Shown here piece after piece: positions 38,575 to 48,504 of a stretch of DNA of 64,000 bases (its first letter is position 1; each line of letters starts with the position of its first letter). The translations under genes were made by a program, and so were the position numbers. The notes below the pieces were generated by a model that was given only the letters and a program-made list of their open reading frames with translations, made no database searches and was not told the DNA's origin. Origin of the DNA: Pontibacter burrus (GTDB lineage: Bacteria > Bacteroidota > Bacteroidia > Cytophagales > Hymenobacteraceae); NCBI RefSeq assembly GCF_010686685.1, contig NZ_JAAGWD010000003.1:450866-514865 (forward strand), given 5' to 3'.

Positions 38575-39813
38575 GTGGATTTATTTGAAAAACTGAGGAC
38601 CAACAGAGGTCCGCTAGGTAGCCACTCTCACTATGCGCATGGTTACTTTACGTTTCCTAAACTGGAAGGAGAAATTGCTCCACGCATGAAGTTCAGGGGC
38701 AAAGATGTGCTTACCTGGAGCCTGAATAACTACCTTGGTCTTGCTAACCACCCGGAAGTACGCAAAGCAGATGCTGAAGCGGCTGCACAGTGGGGTATGG
38801 CTACACCAATGGGTGCCCGTATCATGTCTGGGAATACCAATTATCATGAGCAACTTGAGTCAGAATTGGCTGAGTTTGTTCAGAAGCCGGATGCATTGCT
38901 CCTAAACTTTGGTTATCAGGGTGTACTTTCTATCATCGATGCACTGGTTGACCGTCATGATGTGATTGTATATGATGCTGAATCGCATGCATGTATAATT
39001 GATGGCGTACGTCTGCACCAGGGTAAGCGTTTTGTGTTCTCACACAACGACATGGCTAGTCTGGAGAAGCAGCTGGAGCGCGCAACGCGCTGGGCTGAAA
39101 ATACAGGCGGTGCGATCCTTGTTATCACGGAAGGTGTATTCGGTATGTCTGGTAACCTGGGCAAACTGGATGAAGTGGTTAAGCTGAAAGAGAAATTCCA
39201 GTTCCGTCTGTTTGTAGATGATGCACACGGTTTCGGTACGATGGGTAAAACTGGTGCTGGTACTGGTGAGCATTTAGGCTGCCAGGATGGTATCGATGTA
39301 TACTTCTCTACATTCGCGAAATCTATGGCCAGCATCGGTGCGTTTGTTGCCGCTGATGAGCAGGTAGTAGAATATCTGCGCTACAACATGCGTTCTCAGA
39401 TTTTTGCAAAATCATTGCCGATGCCGTTGGTAATTGGTGCTCTGAAACGCCTGGAATTGCTTCGCACAAAGCCTGAACTGAAAGACCAACTATGGACTAT
39501 AGTTGACGCCCTGCAGTCCGGCCTGCGCGAGAAAGGTTTCAATATTGGTACAACAACTTCGCCTGTAACGCCTGTGTTCCTGAACGGTCAGATTCCGGAT
39601 GCAACACAGTTGACGTTAGACCTACGCGAAAACTTTAATATTTTCTGTTCTATAGTAGTGTATCCGGTAGTACCGAAAGATGTGATCATGCTGCGCCTGA
39701 TCCCGACTGCGGCACACACCCTGGAGGATGTACAGGAGACAATTGATGCTTTTGAGAAAATTGCACAAAAATTGGACAAAGGCCTGTACTCGAAGTCTCC
39801 GGTTACCGCTTAA
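38575..39813 (+). CDS. PLP-dependent alpha-oxoamine synthase family enzyme
   Basis: 412 residues, starting with GTG (no in-frame ATG nearby). Fold-type I aminotransferase of the AONS/KBL/serine palmitoyltransferase family, with LTWSLNNYLGLANHPEV, ATPMGARIMSGNTNYHEQLESELAEF, VIVYDAESHACIIDGVRL, FVDDAHGFGTMGKTGAGTGEH and the PLP lysine in STFAKSMASIGAF (Lys249). Family members condense an amino acid with an acyl-CoA. In Bacteroidota serine palmitoyltransferases start sphingolipid synthesis, but this sequence is not close to the Bacteroides Spt I remember, so the substrate is left open. It is followed by the histone H1-like gene. Confidence 0.83.
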   Translation: MDLFEKLRTNRGPLGSHSHYAHGYFTFPKLEGEIAPRMKFRGKDVLTWSLNNYLGLANHPEVRKADAEAAAQWGMATPMGARIMSGNTNYHEQLESELAEFVQKPDALLLNFGYQGVLSIIDALVDRHDVIVYDAESHACIIDGVRLHQGKRFVFSHNDMASLEKQLERATRWAENTGGAILVITEGVFGMSGNLGKLDEVVKLKEKFQFRLFVDDAHGFGTMGKTGAGTGEHLGCQDGIDVYFSTFAKSMASIGAFVAADEQVVEYLRYNMRSQIFAKSLPMPLVIGALKRLELLRTKPELKDQLWTIVDALQSGLREKGFNIGTTTSPVTPVFLNGQIPDATQLTLDLRENFNIFCSIVVYPVVPKDVIMLRLIPTAAHTLEDVQETIDAFEKIAQKLDKGLYSKSPVTA

Positions 39814-39919
39814 CTTGCTCCAAAGGCATATATTAAATTTCTCTAATTTTTGCTTCTTATTACTAAATGTGTATATTAGAGCTATCAAACCAAATGTTTC
39901 ACTATAACAAATAGCTCTA

Positions 39920-40111
39920 ATGAACAACAACTTTAGCAAACTGAGAGACCTAGTTATGTCGCTGGAAGCTGACTTCGAAAAGTTCTACGACAAAGGTAAC
40001 GCTGCTGCTGGTACTCGTGTACGTAAAGGTATGCAAGACCTGAAAAACATGGCACAGGACATCCGTAAGGAAGTTCAGGACATGAAGAACAGCACTGCTG
40101 ATAAAAAATAG
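39920..40111 (+). CDS. histone H1-like (Hc1) protein
   Basis: 63 residues: MNNNFSKLRDLVMSLEADFEKFYDKGNAAAGTRVRKGMQDLKNMAQDIRKEVQDMKNSTADKK. This matches the short Hc1-like histone H1 family of Bacteroidota and Chlamydiae N-terminal regions, though it is less lysine-rich than chlamydial Hc1 and lacks the long basic tail. It is a predicted abundant nucleoid-associated protein, one candidate for binding the iterated palindrome of this genome (speculation). It lies 106 bases after the PLP enzyme gene and is followed by a terminator. Confidence 0.85.
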   Translation: MNNNFSKLRDLVMSLEADFEKFYDKGNAAAGTRVRKGMQDLKNMAQDIRKEVQDMKNSTADKK

Positions 40112-40134
40112 TAATCAGACAGCATACTGAAAAT

Positions 40135-40166
40135 AAAAAAGGTGGCCTATTAAGGTCACCTTTTTT
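40135..40166. terminator. bidirectional terminator between the Hc1 and tyrS genes
   Basis: Stem AAAAAAGGTGGCCT / AGGTCACCTTTTTT (one G-U) with an ATTA loop. It suits both converging genes. Confidence 0.85.
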
Positions 40167-40189
40167 ATTTGTAAGTAATTGGTTTTTAG

Positions 40190-41494
40190 TTACTTAACTA
40201 TAACCAGGTAATAATTCTTCTTGCCCTTCTGCACTACAAGGTACTTTTCCTGTAAAAGGTTATAGTTTACGGCCTCATCCGGGTTCTGCAGCTTTTGTCG
40301 GTTAATGCTTACACCGCCATTTTTGATCATGCGCTTTGCTTCGCCCTTTGATTCGAACACCTGACCACCTGTTAAGTCGGAAAGAAGCTCGCTTACACTA
40401 GTAGCTCCGGCGTAGGTTATTTTGTCCACTTCGATCTGTGGTACACCTTCGAACACAGACAGCAACATATCCTCTTTTAAGCTCTTTAAGGTTTCTAAAT
40501 CGCCTTTTCCAAATAAAATTTCTGAAGCATCTACAGCTGCATTATAGTCTTCTTCAGAATGCACACGAATTGTAACATCCTTAGCTAAGGCTTTCTGTAA
40601 AACGCGTAAATGAGGCGCCTGTTTGTGCTCTTCTGTCAAACGTTCAATTTCTTCTTGAGGGAGCAACGTATATACCTTAATAAGTTTTTCCGCTTCCTCA
40701 TCCGACAGGTTCAGCCAGAACTGGTAGAACTTATATGGCGATGTAAAATTTGGGTCTAGCCAGATGTTGCCCCCTTCTGACTTGCCAAACTTAGTACCAT
40801 CTGACTTGGTAACCAGTTTACCTACTAAAGCATAAGCTTTGCCACCATCCATACGGCGGATCAGTTCAGTACCTGTAGTAATGTTTCCCCATTGATCTGA
40901 GGCGCCCATCTGTAATTTGGCACCTTTGGTTTTATATAAATGATAGAAGTCGTAACCTTGGATTAACTGGTAAGCAAACTCGGTGTAGGAGAGGCCTTCG
41001 GCACGTTCTCCGTCTTCATCGGCGCTGATACGCTTTTTAACCGAATCTTTTGCCATCATATAGTTTACCGTAATGTGCTTACCTACCTCGCGCAGGAAAC
41101 CCAGGAAGCTGAAGTCCTTAAACCAGTCATAGTTGTTAACGATCTCGGCAGCGTTGGCACCACTGTTAAAGTCCAGGAACTTCTCCAACTGTCTTCGGAT
41201 CCCTTCCTGGTTGGCACGCAATGTGTCTTCGTCCAGCAGGTTGCGCTCTGCAGATTTGCCGGATGGGTCCCCGATCATACCCGTAGCACCACCTACCAGT
41301 GCAACTGGCTTGTGACCGGCGCGCTGCAGGTGTACCAATAGCATTATAGTCGCCAGGTTCCCAATATGTAAGGAGGATGCAGTCGGATCGAAACCGATGT
41401 AACCTGTGGTCATTCCGGATGCCAGTTGTTCTTCAGTTCCCGGCATGAAATCGTGGAGCATGCCTCTCCATCTTAATTCTTCTATCAGATTCAT
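40190..41494 (-). CDS. tyrS: tyrosine--tRNA ligase
   Basis: 434-residue class I synthetase. The HIGH-type motif is in [24 protein letters not shown], the tyrosine-binding region in [40 protein letters not shown], and [13 protein letters not shown] is the KMSKS-type loop. A C-terminal S4 domain ([34 protein letters not shown]) binds tRNA. I chose the start [13 protein letters not shown], whose complement ends at 41494. The 29 extra residues of the longer frame would overlap a TATATTTG promoter element at 41519-41526. Confidence 0.96.
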   Translation of the reverse strand: MNLIEELRWRGMLHDFMPGTEEQLASGMTTGYIGFDPTASSLHIGNLATIMLLVHLQRAGHKPVALVGGATGMIGDPSGKSAERNLLDEDTLRANQEGIRRQLEKFLDFNSGANAAEIVNNYDWFKDFSFLGFLREVGKHITVNYMMAKDSVKKRISADEDGERAEGLSYTEFAYQLIQGYDFYHLYKTKGAKLQMGASDQWGNITTGTELIRRMDGGKAYALVGKLVTKSDGTKFGKSEGGNIWLDPNFTSPYKFYQFWLNLSDEEAEKLIKVYTLLPQEEIERLTEEHKQAPHLRVLQKALAKDVTIRVHSEEDYNAAVDASEILFGKGDLETLKSLKEDMLLSVFEGVPQIEVDKITYAGATSVSELLSDLTGGQVFESKGEAKRMIKNGGVSINRQKLQNPDEAVNYNLLQEKYLVVQKGKKNYYLVIVK

Positions 41495-41518
41495 GTAAGC
41501 GTCTTCTACTGTTTGGGG

Positions 41519-41526
41519 CAAATATA
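41519..41526 (-). promoter_or_regulatory. tyrS -7 element (TATATTTG on the reverse strand)
   Basis: Exact TAnnTTTG match about 25 bases before the chosen tyrS start, supporting that start. Confidence 0.6.
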
Positions 41527-41738
41527 AAAAAGAGTTGGCAGTATGCATGGTATAATCAGAAGCAATGCATAAAGAACACACGATGTACGCTACTCTGTGT
41601 ACAGGTGCGTTTAAGGATTAAAGATTGCCGTTAACAATTAATATAGTATGCCTGTTACAAATAGCGAAGGCTCTTTTTCACATTGCTGAGGTTGAGCCGT
41701 ATGTATTATAGTATCCTTTCCCGCTTAACAGTTCTTTT

Positions 41739-42431
41739 ATGAATCAAGGTCGACTCACGGTTCCTGAGTATGTTATCTTAACAATTGTATTGGTACACTT
41801 ACTTGTTGGTATCGTCAGCTTTTTCTGGAATCCCTCTTTTTTTGAGCTTTACATTATTGAAGATGGCTATATTGAAAATGCAACAGCGCTCTCATTGTTG
41901 ATGATAGCTATAGTTTGTGGAATTGGAGCCTACCAGAGTAGCGGCGTAAAGCGTGCATTTTTAATACTCGGCACTATAGTTTTTATATTTGGTTGTGGCG
42001 AAGAGATCTCCTGGGGGCAACGTATCCTTGAGTTCAGTACACCGGAAAAACTACATGCGGTTAATGCACAGGGTGAGTTCAATATTCATAACCTGCAAGT
42101 AGGCGAAGTCAAAATCAACAAGTTAATCTTTAGTACAGTCATGTATTCGGGCATTTTCTTTTATTTCCTGGGGTTGCCTTTGCTGTATAAGTATAGTTCT
42201 AAGCTTCGCAACTGGAAATACCTGTATATTCCAATCCCAAAACAATCATGGGGCTGGATGTACCTGGGCTTCTTTATGCTGCCGCTCATACTGCCTACCG
42301 GCAAACTATGGGAACTGCAGGAGTTCTGTTTCAGCGTATTCCTGTTAGCGTCGGTTGTATTTCAGCAAAACCCTAAGTTCGATTTCCTGCATACCGGAAC
42401 TACCGGTAACTATAAGCTGGCTGAGCAATAA
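41739..42431 (+). CDS. six-helix membrane protein with GEEISWGQR motif, function unknown
   Basis: 230 residues with about six transmembrane segments (for example VILTIVLVHLLVGIVSFFW, ALSLLMIAIVCGIGAY, FLILGTIVFIFGCG, LIFSTVMYSGIFFYFLGLPLLYKY). Between helices 3 and 4 lies CGEEISWGQRILEFSTPEKL (Glu88, Glu89, Arg95) followed by EFNIHNLQVGEVKINKL. I recall this motif in uncharacterised bacterial membrane proteins but know no function. Clustered charged residues at a membrane edge hint at an enzyme or ion-binding site. It stands alone between tyrS and holA. Confidence 0.7.
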   Translation: MNQGRLTVPEYVILTIVLVHLLVGIVSFFWNPSFFELYIIEDGYIENATALSLLMIAIVCGIGAYQSSGVKRAFLILGTIVFIFGCGEEISWGQRILEFSTPEKLHAVNAQGEFNIHNLQVGEVKINKLIFSTVMYSGIFFYFLGLPLLYKYSSKLRNWKYLYIPIPKQSWGWMYLGFFMLPLILPTGKLWELQEFCFSVFLLASVVFQQNPKFDFLHTGTTGNYKLAEQ

Positions 42432-42466
42432 TCGGGGTTTATCCTTTCATTTTAGGTTTGATGCCT

Positions 42467-42474
42467 TAAATTTG
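42467..42474 (+). promoter_or_regulatory. holA -7 element TAAATTTG
   Basis: TAnnTTTG match 23 bases before the holA ATG, so the leader would be short. Confidence 0.55.
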
Positions 42475-42497
42475 TGTAGGTAATTTTTTTTGCAGAC

Positions 42498-43544
42498 ATG
42501 GCCCATACACCCGAAGGCATTTTAGAACAACTACAGAAACGAAACTTTGCACCTGTATACTTTCTGCAGGGGGAAGAGGCGTATTATATTGATCTGATCT
42601 CAGATTACATAGAGCAGCATGCGTTACAGGAGCACGAAAAAGGCTTCAACCAGGTGGTAATCTATGGTAAAGATGTGGATGTTGCTACGGTGCTGCTTCA
42701 GGCTAAACGTTTCCCGATGATGTCGGATCGTTCGGTGGTGATCGTGAAGGAAGCGCAAAGTATAGTGGATATTGATAAGGATGAAGGAACGAAGCAACTG
42801 GAAGCCTACCTGCAGAACCCGCTGCCTTCTACTATTCTGGTATTTGCCTACAAGCATAAAACGCTCGATGGCCGTAAGTCTCTGTCTAAAATGTTTGCGC
42901 AGCATGCCGTTATGCTGACCACAAAAAAACTGTATGAGAACCAGGTGCCAGCCTGGGTTAATAATTACCTCAAAAGTAAAAGCATTAAATCCACACCCCA
43001 GGCGGTGCAGCAGCTAAGCGAGTTTATTGGATCTGATCTAAGCCGCTTAGCCAATGAAATTGACAAGCTGTTGCTTAACCTGAAGCCTGGGCAAACTATA
43101 GATGAACGGGTAGTTCAGGAAAATGTAGGCATCAGTAAGGAGTATAATATCTTTGAACTACAGGCGGCTCTCATTGCCCAGGATGCACTTAAAGCTAACC
43201 GTATCATCAATTATTTCGAAGCTAATCCAAAAAACAACCCGGTCATCCCTAACATCGGAATGCTCTTTTCGTTTTTTACGAAGCTTTTAAGCCTGCACGC
43301 CGCTAGCGATAAATCAGAGGCAGGACTAAAAAAGCTGCTTGGGCAACAGGCCTGGAAATTAAAAGAGTTTCAGCATGCCATGCGCCTTTACCCGATTAAC
43401 CGGGTTGCAGACATTATTCATTACATAAGAGAAGCCGATCTGCAGTCGAAAGGGATTACCGGAGGCGATATGAGTGAGGCTGATATACTGCGCGAACTGG
43501 TGTTTAAGATCCTGCACCCAGTACCCAGAATATTAAGCGTGTAA
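42498..43544 (+). CDS. holA: DNA polymerase III subunit delta
   Basis: 348-residue clamp-loader subunit that opens the beta clamp. It is recognised by the N-terminal AAA+-like fold (FAPVYFLQGEEAYYIDLISDYIEQHALQEHEKGFNQVVIYGKDVDVATVLLQAKRFPMMSDRSVVIVKEAQ) and the delta-specific segment QLSEFIGSDLSRLANEIDKLLLNL followed by ISKEYNIFELQAALIAQDALKANRIINYF. It is cytoplasmic and replisome-bound. It appears monocistronic, with its own promoter. Confidence 0.92.
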   Translation: MAHTPEGILEQLQKRNFAPVYFLQGEEAYYIDLISDYIEQHALQEHEKGFNQVVIYGKDVDVATVLLQAKRFPMMSDRSVVIVKEAQSIVDIDKDEGTKQLEAYLQNPLPSTILVFAYKHKTLDGRKSLSKMFAQHAVMLTTKKLYENQVPAWVNNYLKSKSIKSTPQAVQQLSEFIGSDLSRLANEIDKLLLNLKPGQTIDERVVQENVGISKEYNIFELQAALIAQDALKANRIINYFEANPKNNPVIPNIGMLFSFFTKLLSLHAASDKSEAGLKKLLGQQAWKLKEFQHAMRLYPINRVADIIHYIREADLQSKGITGGDMSEADILRELVFKILHPVPRILSV

Positions 43545-43641
43545 TATTTTAAACGGTGCACAATATTTTGGAGACCTTTACATTGTATATGGGTAAAGCT
43601 ATGTAAGTACCGATCCAGCTGTGTACCTTTATAAAATTACT

Positions 43642-43649
43642 TAACTTTG
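43642..43649 (+). promoter_or_regulatory. -7 element TAACTTTG before the envelope cluster
   Basis: TAnnTTTG match about 92 bases before the large TPR gene. It could drive the cluster that continues to trmB. Confidence 0.5.
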
Positions 43650-43740
43650 ACTTTAACTGCCCGTTTGTAGGGTAAATTATACTTTAGAGAAATCAGAAAC
43701 GATTAAACCTGCGCTAGCAGGACCGTTTTAAGAACATACT

Positions 43741-46700
43741 ATGAAGATAGCGTACAAAATTGCACTGGCGTCGGTACTGGCGGGAGGCTCGCATGTGGTA
43801 GCAGCCCAGAACACGCAGGTATTCACTGCTAAAGACAATTATTTTCATGAAGGGCTGGAACTGTTTGACCGTGCCAAGTATGGTGCAGCGCAGGAAGCTT
43901 TCAGGAAATATATCGAACTGATTGGAGATGATGCTAGAACAGCTGATGCACAGTATTATTATGCTCTGAGCGGTTTGTACCTGCTACATCCTGATGCTGA
44001 GCAGTTGATCCTCAACTTTGCGAAGAACTATCCTGCTCACCCTAAAACTGCATTAGCTAACTATGAACTGGGCCTTTATTACTTTGAGCAGAAGGATTAC
44101 AAAAAGTCTGTGGAGTATCTGCAGCTTGCCCCAACACACCTGTTAAGCATCAAGCAAAACAAAGAGCTGGAGTTTAAGCTGGGCTACTCTTACTTCGCCA
44201 CAAAAGATTTTGAAAAAGCCAAGACCTATTTCGATAAGAACAAGACCAATGGCTTCCGCGAAGAAGAACACCGTTTTGCCTATGCTTCAAATTACTACTC
44301 AGGGTACATTTCGTACCGCAATGGCGACTATGCGGCTGCCAAAGAAGATCTGAAAATAGCTGAGAAGAATGAAGCTTACGCCCAGATCGTTCCTTATATG
44401 GTCACTGAAATCCTGTACAAAGAGAACGATGTATATGAAGTGATCCGGTATGGCGAAGCCGCCTTAGCACGCACCCCAAAAGTACAGCAGGCTGATGAGA
44501 TTGCCCTGTTGGTAGGAGATGCTTACTACCAACGTGCCGACTATAAAATAGCTGACAAGTATTTCGACCAGTATGTGCAGGGTAAAAAGTCTCTGGACTC
44601 GGTAGTGCAATACAAAATCGGCTATACCGATTATAAGAATAACAACTATAAAGACGCTATCACAAACTTTAAAGCTGTAGCGCTTAAAAAAGATGCACTT
44701 GGCCAGAATGCGGCCTATTACTTGGGATTGAGTTACCTGCGTGAAAATAACAAGCAGTTTGCAATGACCGCTTTTGATCAGGCCCGCAAGAACAACCACG
44801 ATAAAGACGTGACTCAGGCTGCGACTTTAAAATATGCGCAGGTTAACTATGAGCTTGGTAATAACCGCGAGGTGATCAATTCCCTGTCAACATTCAACAA
44901 CGACTACCCTAATTCAGATCAGTTGACTGTTGTTGACGACTTGTTGAGCGAAGCCTATTTCAGCTCCAACAACTATCCGGAAGCAATTCGCCATATCGAG
45001 AATATGCCGAAGAAAAGCTGGAAGATACTCCAGACCTATCAGCGTGTTACTTACCTGCACGGTGTTAACCTGTACAACGAAGCCAAGTTTCCGGCAGCAG
45101 TTGCCATGCTAGATAAATCGTTGCAATACCCTTATGACAAGGATGTGACTGCTGCCAGCCACTTTGTGAAAGGGGAAGCTTATTCTGTTGGCCAGCGTTA
45201 CCAGGATGCTATTAACTCCTACGCTGCCGTGTTCCGCAATACATCTGCCGGACAATCGGAGTATTACCTGAAAGCTCGTTATGGAATTGGTTATGCCTAC
45301 TATAACACTAAACAGTACGACAAGGCGCTGCCACATTTCAAGGCTTATGTTGACGGTACAAATGCCAGCAACCCGAACCATTTTGATGCGGTGCTGCGCC
45401 TGGCCGACCTGTACTATGTGAGCAAGAACTATAACCAGGCACAGGATCTATATAATAAGGTGATTGCATCTAATTCACCGGACAAAGATTATGCTTTCTT
45501 CCAGCGTGGTGTAATTGCAGGCATTACAGGGAACAAAGCGCAGGCACAACAAAGCCTGTCTACGGTTATAAACGAGTTCCCTCGTTCTCGTTATTCTGAT
45601 GATGCCCAGTACCAGGCAGCCATCCTGGAATTTGAAGCTGGTAACTATGGGCCAGCCATCTCTGGCTTTACAACCCTTATTAATTCAAACACCAACAGCA
45701 GGCTTATACCAAATGCGTTACATAAGCGCGGTCAGGCCTACGCGAACCAGGGACGTCACAATGATGCTATAGTTGATTATAAGCGTGTGCTGGATGAATA
45801 CCCGACTTCTAAGATTGCAAGTGGTGCGCTGTATGGTTTGCAGGAATCATTGGCTGCGCAGAACCGTAGCGAGGAGTTTGATAGTTACCTGGCTAAATAT
45901 AAGTCTAACAACCCGGAAAGCAACGCTCTAGAAAGCATTGAATTCGAGGCGGCTAAAACCTTATACTTCAACGAGAAATACGATCAGGCTGCTACTAAGC
46001 TTGAAGCATACCTTACAGCTTATCCGAAGAGTCCGTTTGTATTTGATGCCCGTTACTTCCTGGCAGATTCTTACCTGCGCAAAGGAGAGGCACAGCGTGG
46101 CTTACAACGCATGAAAGAAGTAGTAGCTGAAAATAAGTCTGAGTATGTGAACCGTGCCATCCAACGTGTGGCAGATTTAGAGTTTGAAGCAAAGAACTAT
46201 ACCGAAGCAATCAGATACTATACAAAATTGCGCGATGTGGCCGCTAACCGAAGAGAGCAGCAAAACGCTCTGTCTGGTTTGATGATGAGCTACTTCCTGA
46301 CGAATGACTACGCAGGCAGCAAGCGCATTGCCAACGAACTGATCAGCCAGGGTAATGCAGCGCTTAATGCCTATAACACGGCCATGCTGTACCGTGGTAA
46401 GTCTACTTATGCGCAGGGAGATCTGAATCAGGCACAAAAGGAACTGCAGGAAGCTGCCAATGCAGCCAATGACGTGCATGGAGCTGAAGCACAGTATCTT
46501 GTAGCTGAAATTCTGTACAAACAGAAAAAGTATAAAGAATCTCTGGATGTGGCTTTTGCCTTCAACAACAAGTTCTCAGCACATGATTTCTGGTTGGGTA
46601 AAACGTTCCTGCTGATTGCAGATAACTATACAGCGCAGAATGAGCTATTCCAGGCAAAGGCAACCCTTAATTCAATTATTGAAGGTTCGCCGGTAGCGGA

Positions 46701-46776
46701 GATTGTTGAGCAGGCGAAGCAAAAGCTGGACCAGCTGAACAAAACAGGTGGCACGCAGCAAAACCAGCCACGATAA
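43741..46776 (+). CDS. large periplasmic TPR-repeat protein
   Basis: 1011 residues, with a signal peptide (MKIAYKIALASVLAGGSHVVAAQ), then TPR/Sel1-like helical repeats over almost the whole length (FDRAKYGAAQEAFRKYIELIGDDARTADAQYYYAL; HPKTALANYELGLYYFEQKDYKKSVEYLQLAP; NALHKRGQAYANQGRHNDAIVDYKRVLDEYPTSKIASGALYGLQESL). It ends NKTGGTQQNQPR. It resembles YbgF/BamD-like tol-pal TPR assemblies in arrangement but is far larger. The next gene encodes an outer-membrane barrel 28 bases on, which suggests a scaffold at the outer membrane. Confidence 0.85.
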   Translation: MKIAYKIALASVLAGGSHVVAAQNTQVFTAKDNYFHEGLELFDRAKYGAAQEAFRKYIELIGDDARTADAQYYYALSGLYLLHPDAEQLILNFAKNYPAHPKTALANYELGLYYFEQKDYKKSVEYLQLAPTHLLSIKQNKELEFKLGYSYFATKDFEKAKTYFDKNKTNGFREEEHRFAYASNYYSGYISYRNGDYAAAKEDLKIAEKNEAYAQIVPYMVTEILYKENDVYEVIRYGEAALARTPKVQQADEIALLVGDAYYQRADYKIADKYFDQYVQGKKSLDSVVQYKIGYTDYKNNNYKDAITNFKAVALKKDALGQNAAYYLGLSYLRENNKQFAMTAFDQARKNNHDKDVTQAATLKYAQVNYELGNNREVINSLSTFNNDYPNSDQLTVVDDLLSEAYFSSNNYPEAIRHIENMPKKSWKILQTYQRVTYLHGVNLYNEAKFPAAVAMLDKSLQYPYDKDVTAASHFVKGEAYSVGQRYQDAINSYAAVFRNTSAGQSEYYLKARYGIGYAYYNTKQYDKALPHFKAYVDGTNASNPNHFDAVLRLADLYYVSKNYNQAQDLYNKVIASNSPDKDYAFFQRGVIAGITGNKAQAQQSLSTVINEFPRSRYSDDAQYQAAILEFEAGNYGPAISGFTTLINSNTNSRLIPNALHKRGQAYANQGRHNDAIVDYKRVLDEYPTSKIASGALYGLQESLAAQNRSEEFDSYLAKYKSNNPESNALESIEFEAAKTLYFNEKYDQAATKLEAYLTAYPKSPFVFDARYFLADSYLRKGEAQRGLQRMKEVVAENKSEYVNRAIQRVADLEFEAKNYTEAIRYYTKLRDVAANRREQQNALSGLMMSYFLTNDYAGSKRIANELISQGNAALNAYNTAMLYRGKSTYAQGDLNQAQKELQEAANAANDVHGAEAQYLVAEILYKQKKYKESLDVAFAFNNKFSAHDFWLGKTFLLIADNYTAQNELFQAKATLNSIIEGSPVAEIVEQAKQKLDQLNKTGGTQQNQPR

Positions 46777-46804
46777 ACAAACACTTTTAGACAGAGAAGC
46801 ATCC

Positions 46805-48496
46805 ATGATGAAAAATAAGATAAGAAAAGCATCGCTGGCCATTGTGTTATGTGTTGGCTACGCATTTATGAATACAGCTCAGGCGCAGAACAACGGTTGG
46901 GGTGAAGGCGCTAAGCTGGAAGATGCAGAAGTAGTAGTAGAGAAAAACCGCGTAATAGAGTTGCCGAATGCAGCTCGTAACTTTGAAAAGTTTCGTATAG
47001 AGCCACCCGCAGTAGCCGATCGTAATGTGCGGTATCGTTTCGAAGATTACCGCCTGCCTTCTCAGGACATTAACCTGCAGATGCGCGTGCTAACTATAAA
47101 GCAGGATGAGCTGAACAAATTATACGGCAACTACCTGAAGGCAGGTCTTGGCAACTATGGCACTTTCTACCTGAAAGGCTATTTCCATAACAAGCGATCA
47201 GAGACTGCATCGTATGGCGCAAATGTAAGCCATGTAAGTTCTGCACGCGGGCCGGAAGTAAAGGACCAGTCTGCGGTGGCAAACAGCAGTATTGGTGCAC
47301 ACGCCGAGCGTTACCTGCCAGGCTTCACGATTGGCGGCCGACTAGGTTATGAGCGTGATAAGTACCATTTTTATGGGTATGCTCCAAGCCTGATGGATGA
47401 AGTGGACAAAGACACGACCAAACAGATCTTCAACCGTATTAATGCTAATGGTTACATCCATAACCAGACATCCAATTCACCACTTTTATACAGGGCTGGC
47501 GTTAAGCTAAACTATCTCAACGACCGTTTTGATATGAGCGAGGCAAATATCGCGCTCAACCTTAACTCAGAGTATACTATAGACGAGACTTCAGGCTTCA
47601 GAGTAAATGCCGACCTGTCTTTTGTTTCTCATAAGGATTCCAGCAGTGTGTCGCGCACTTTCTTTAAGCTGAACCCGAGCTATGAACGCCAGTTTGGTGC
47701 TGCACGTATTACGATCGGTGCGAATGTGGCATACACCGGCGACGAAGTAAACGATGCCCGTCAGTTCAATATCTATCCTCAGTTCAGAATAGGAGTAGAG
47801 CCGATCAAAGATAACCTGCAGTTATACGCAGGGTTAGGTGGCGATCTTCAAAGAGTTACTTTATATGAGCTTACCAAAGAGAACCCTTGGCTGGCTCCGA
47901 ACGTGCAGGTAGCAGATATCAACAAAGGCCTAGAGATATATGGTGGTTTTTCGGCTAATCTGTCGAACTATGTGCACCTTACAGGCCGTGTAGCTTACCA
48001 GAACTATCGCAATCTTTACTTCTTTAACAATTCCGCTTCCGATTCCACTAAGTTTGATCTGGTGTATGACGATGGTGTAACAAATGTTTTAAATATTTAT
48101 TCAGAGGCCGTTTTTGATTATATTGATGAGGTGCGTTTAGGTTTAAAGCTTGATTATAACAAATATAACACAGCTTCCTTAGACCAGCCCTTTCACCGTC
48201 CGGAGCTGATGGCGAGCGCTTTTGCCACCTATAACTTTTACGACAAGATTCTCTTTAACTCAGAACTTTATTATATTGGGAGTTCTTTCGGGCGCATTTA
48301 CAGGCCAGACGGCACTTTTGTAAACCGCGAGACCGATAATATTATTGACCTGAATTTAAAGGCGGATTATAAGTTTACAACAAACTTTACCGTATTTTTG
48401 ATGGCCAATAATGTTCTTGGTAAGAAGTACGAAAGGTTTGTAAATTACCACGCTAAAAGTATTAACCTGATAGGAGGCATCACCTATTCATTTTAA
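46805..48496 (+). CDS. outer-membrane beta-barrel protein (TonB-receptor-like, no plug seen)
   Basis: 563 residues. I use ATG 46805 (MMKNKIRKASLAIVLCVGYAFMNTAQAQ, a signal peptide) because the longer frame overlaps the preceding gene. The mature part alternates amphipathic strands (LYGNYLKAGLGNYGTFYLKGYFHNKRSETASYGANVSHVSS; GGRLGYERDKYHFYGYAP) and ends in LIGGITYSF, the terminal-phenylalanine signature of outer-membrane barrels. No clear plug domain is visible, and the N-terminal 60 residues (DAEVVVEKNRVIELPNAARNFEKFRIEPP) are of unknown role. Co-expression with the TPR gene and possibly the TonB-ExbBD genes is likely. Confidence 0.8.
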   Translation: MMKNKIRKASLAIVLCVGYAFMNTAQAQNNGWGEGAKLEDAEVVVEKNRVIELPNAARNFEKFRIEPPAVADRNVRYRFEDYRLPSQDINLQMRVLTIKQDELNKLYGNYLKAGLGNYGTFYLKGYFHNKRSETASYGANVSHVSSARGPEVKDQSAVANSSIGAHAERYLPGFTIGGRLGYERDKYHFYGYAPSLMDEVDKDTTKQIFNRINANGYIHNQTSNSPLLYRAGVKLNYLNDRFDMSEANIALNLNSEYTIDETSGFRVNADLSFVSHKDSSSVSRTFFKLNPSYERQFGAARITIGANVAYTGDEVNDARQFNIYPQFRIGVEPIKDNLQLYAGLGGDLQRVTLYELTKENPWLAPNVQVADINKGLEIYGGFSANLSNYVHLTGRVAYQNYRNLYFFNNSASDSTKFDLVYDDGVTNVLNIYSEAVFDYIDEVRLGLKLDYNKYNTASLDQPFHRPELMASAFATYNFYDKILFNSELYYIGSSFGRIYRPDGTFVNRETDNIIDLNLKADYKFTTNFTVFLMANNVLGKKYERFVNYHAKSINLIGGITYSF

Positions 48497-48504
48497 CGTA
48501 GCCT

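Noticed and set aside
41495..41581. Upstream extension of tyrS by 29 codons
   Set aside because: The extension has no family similarity and overlaps a TATATTTG promoter element.
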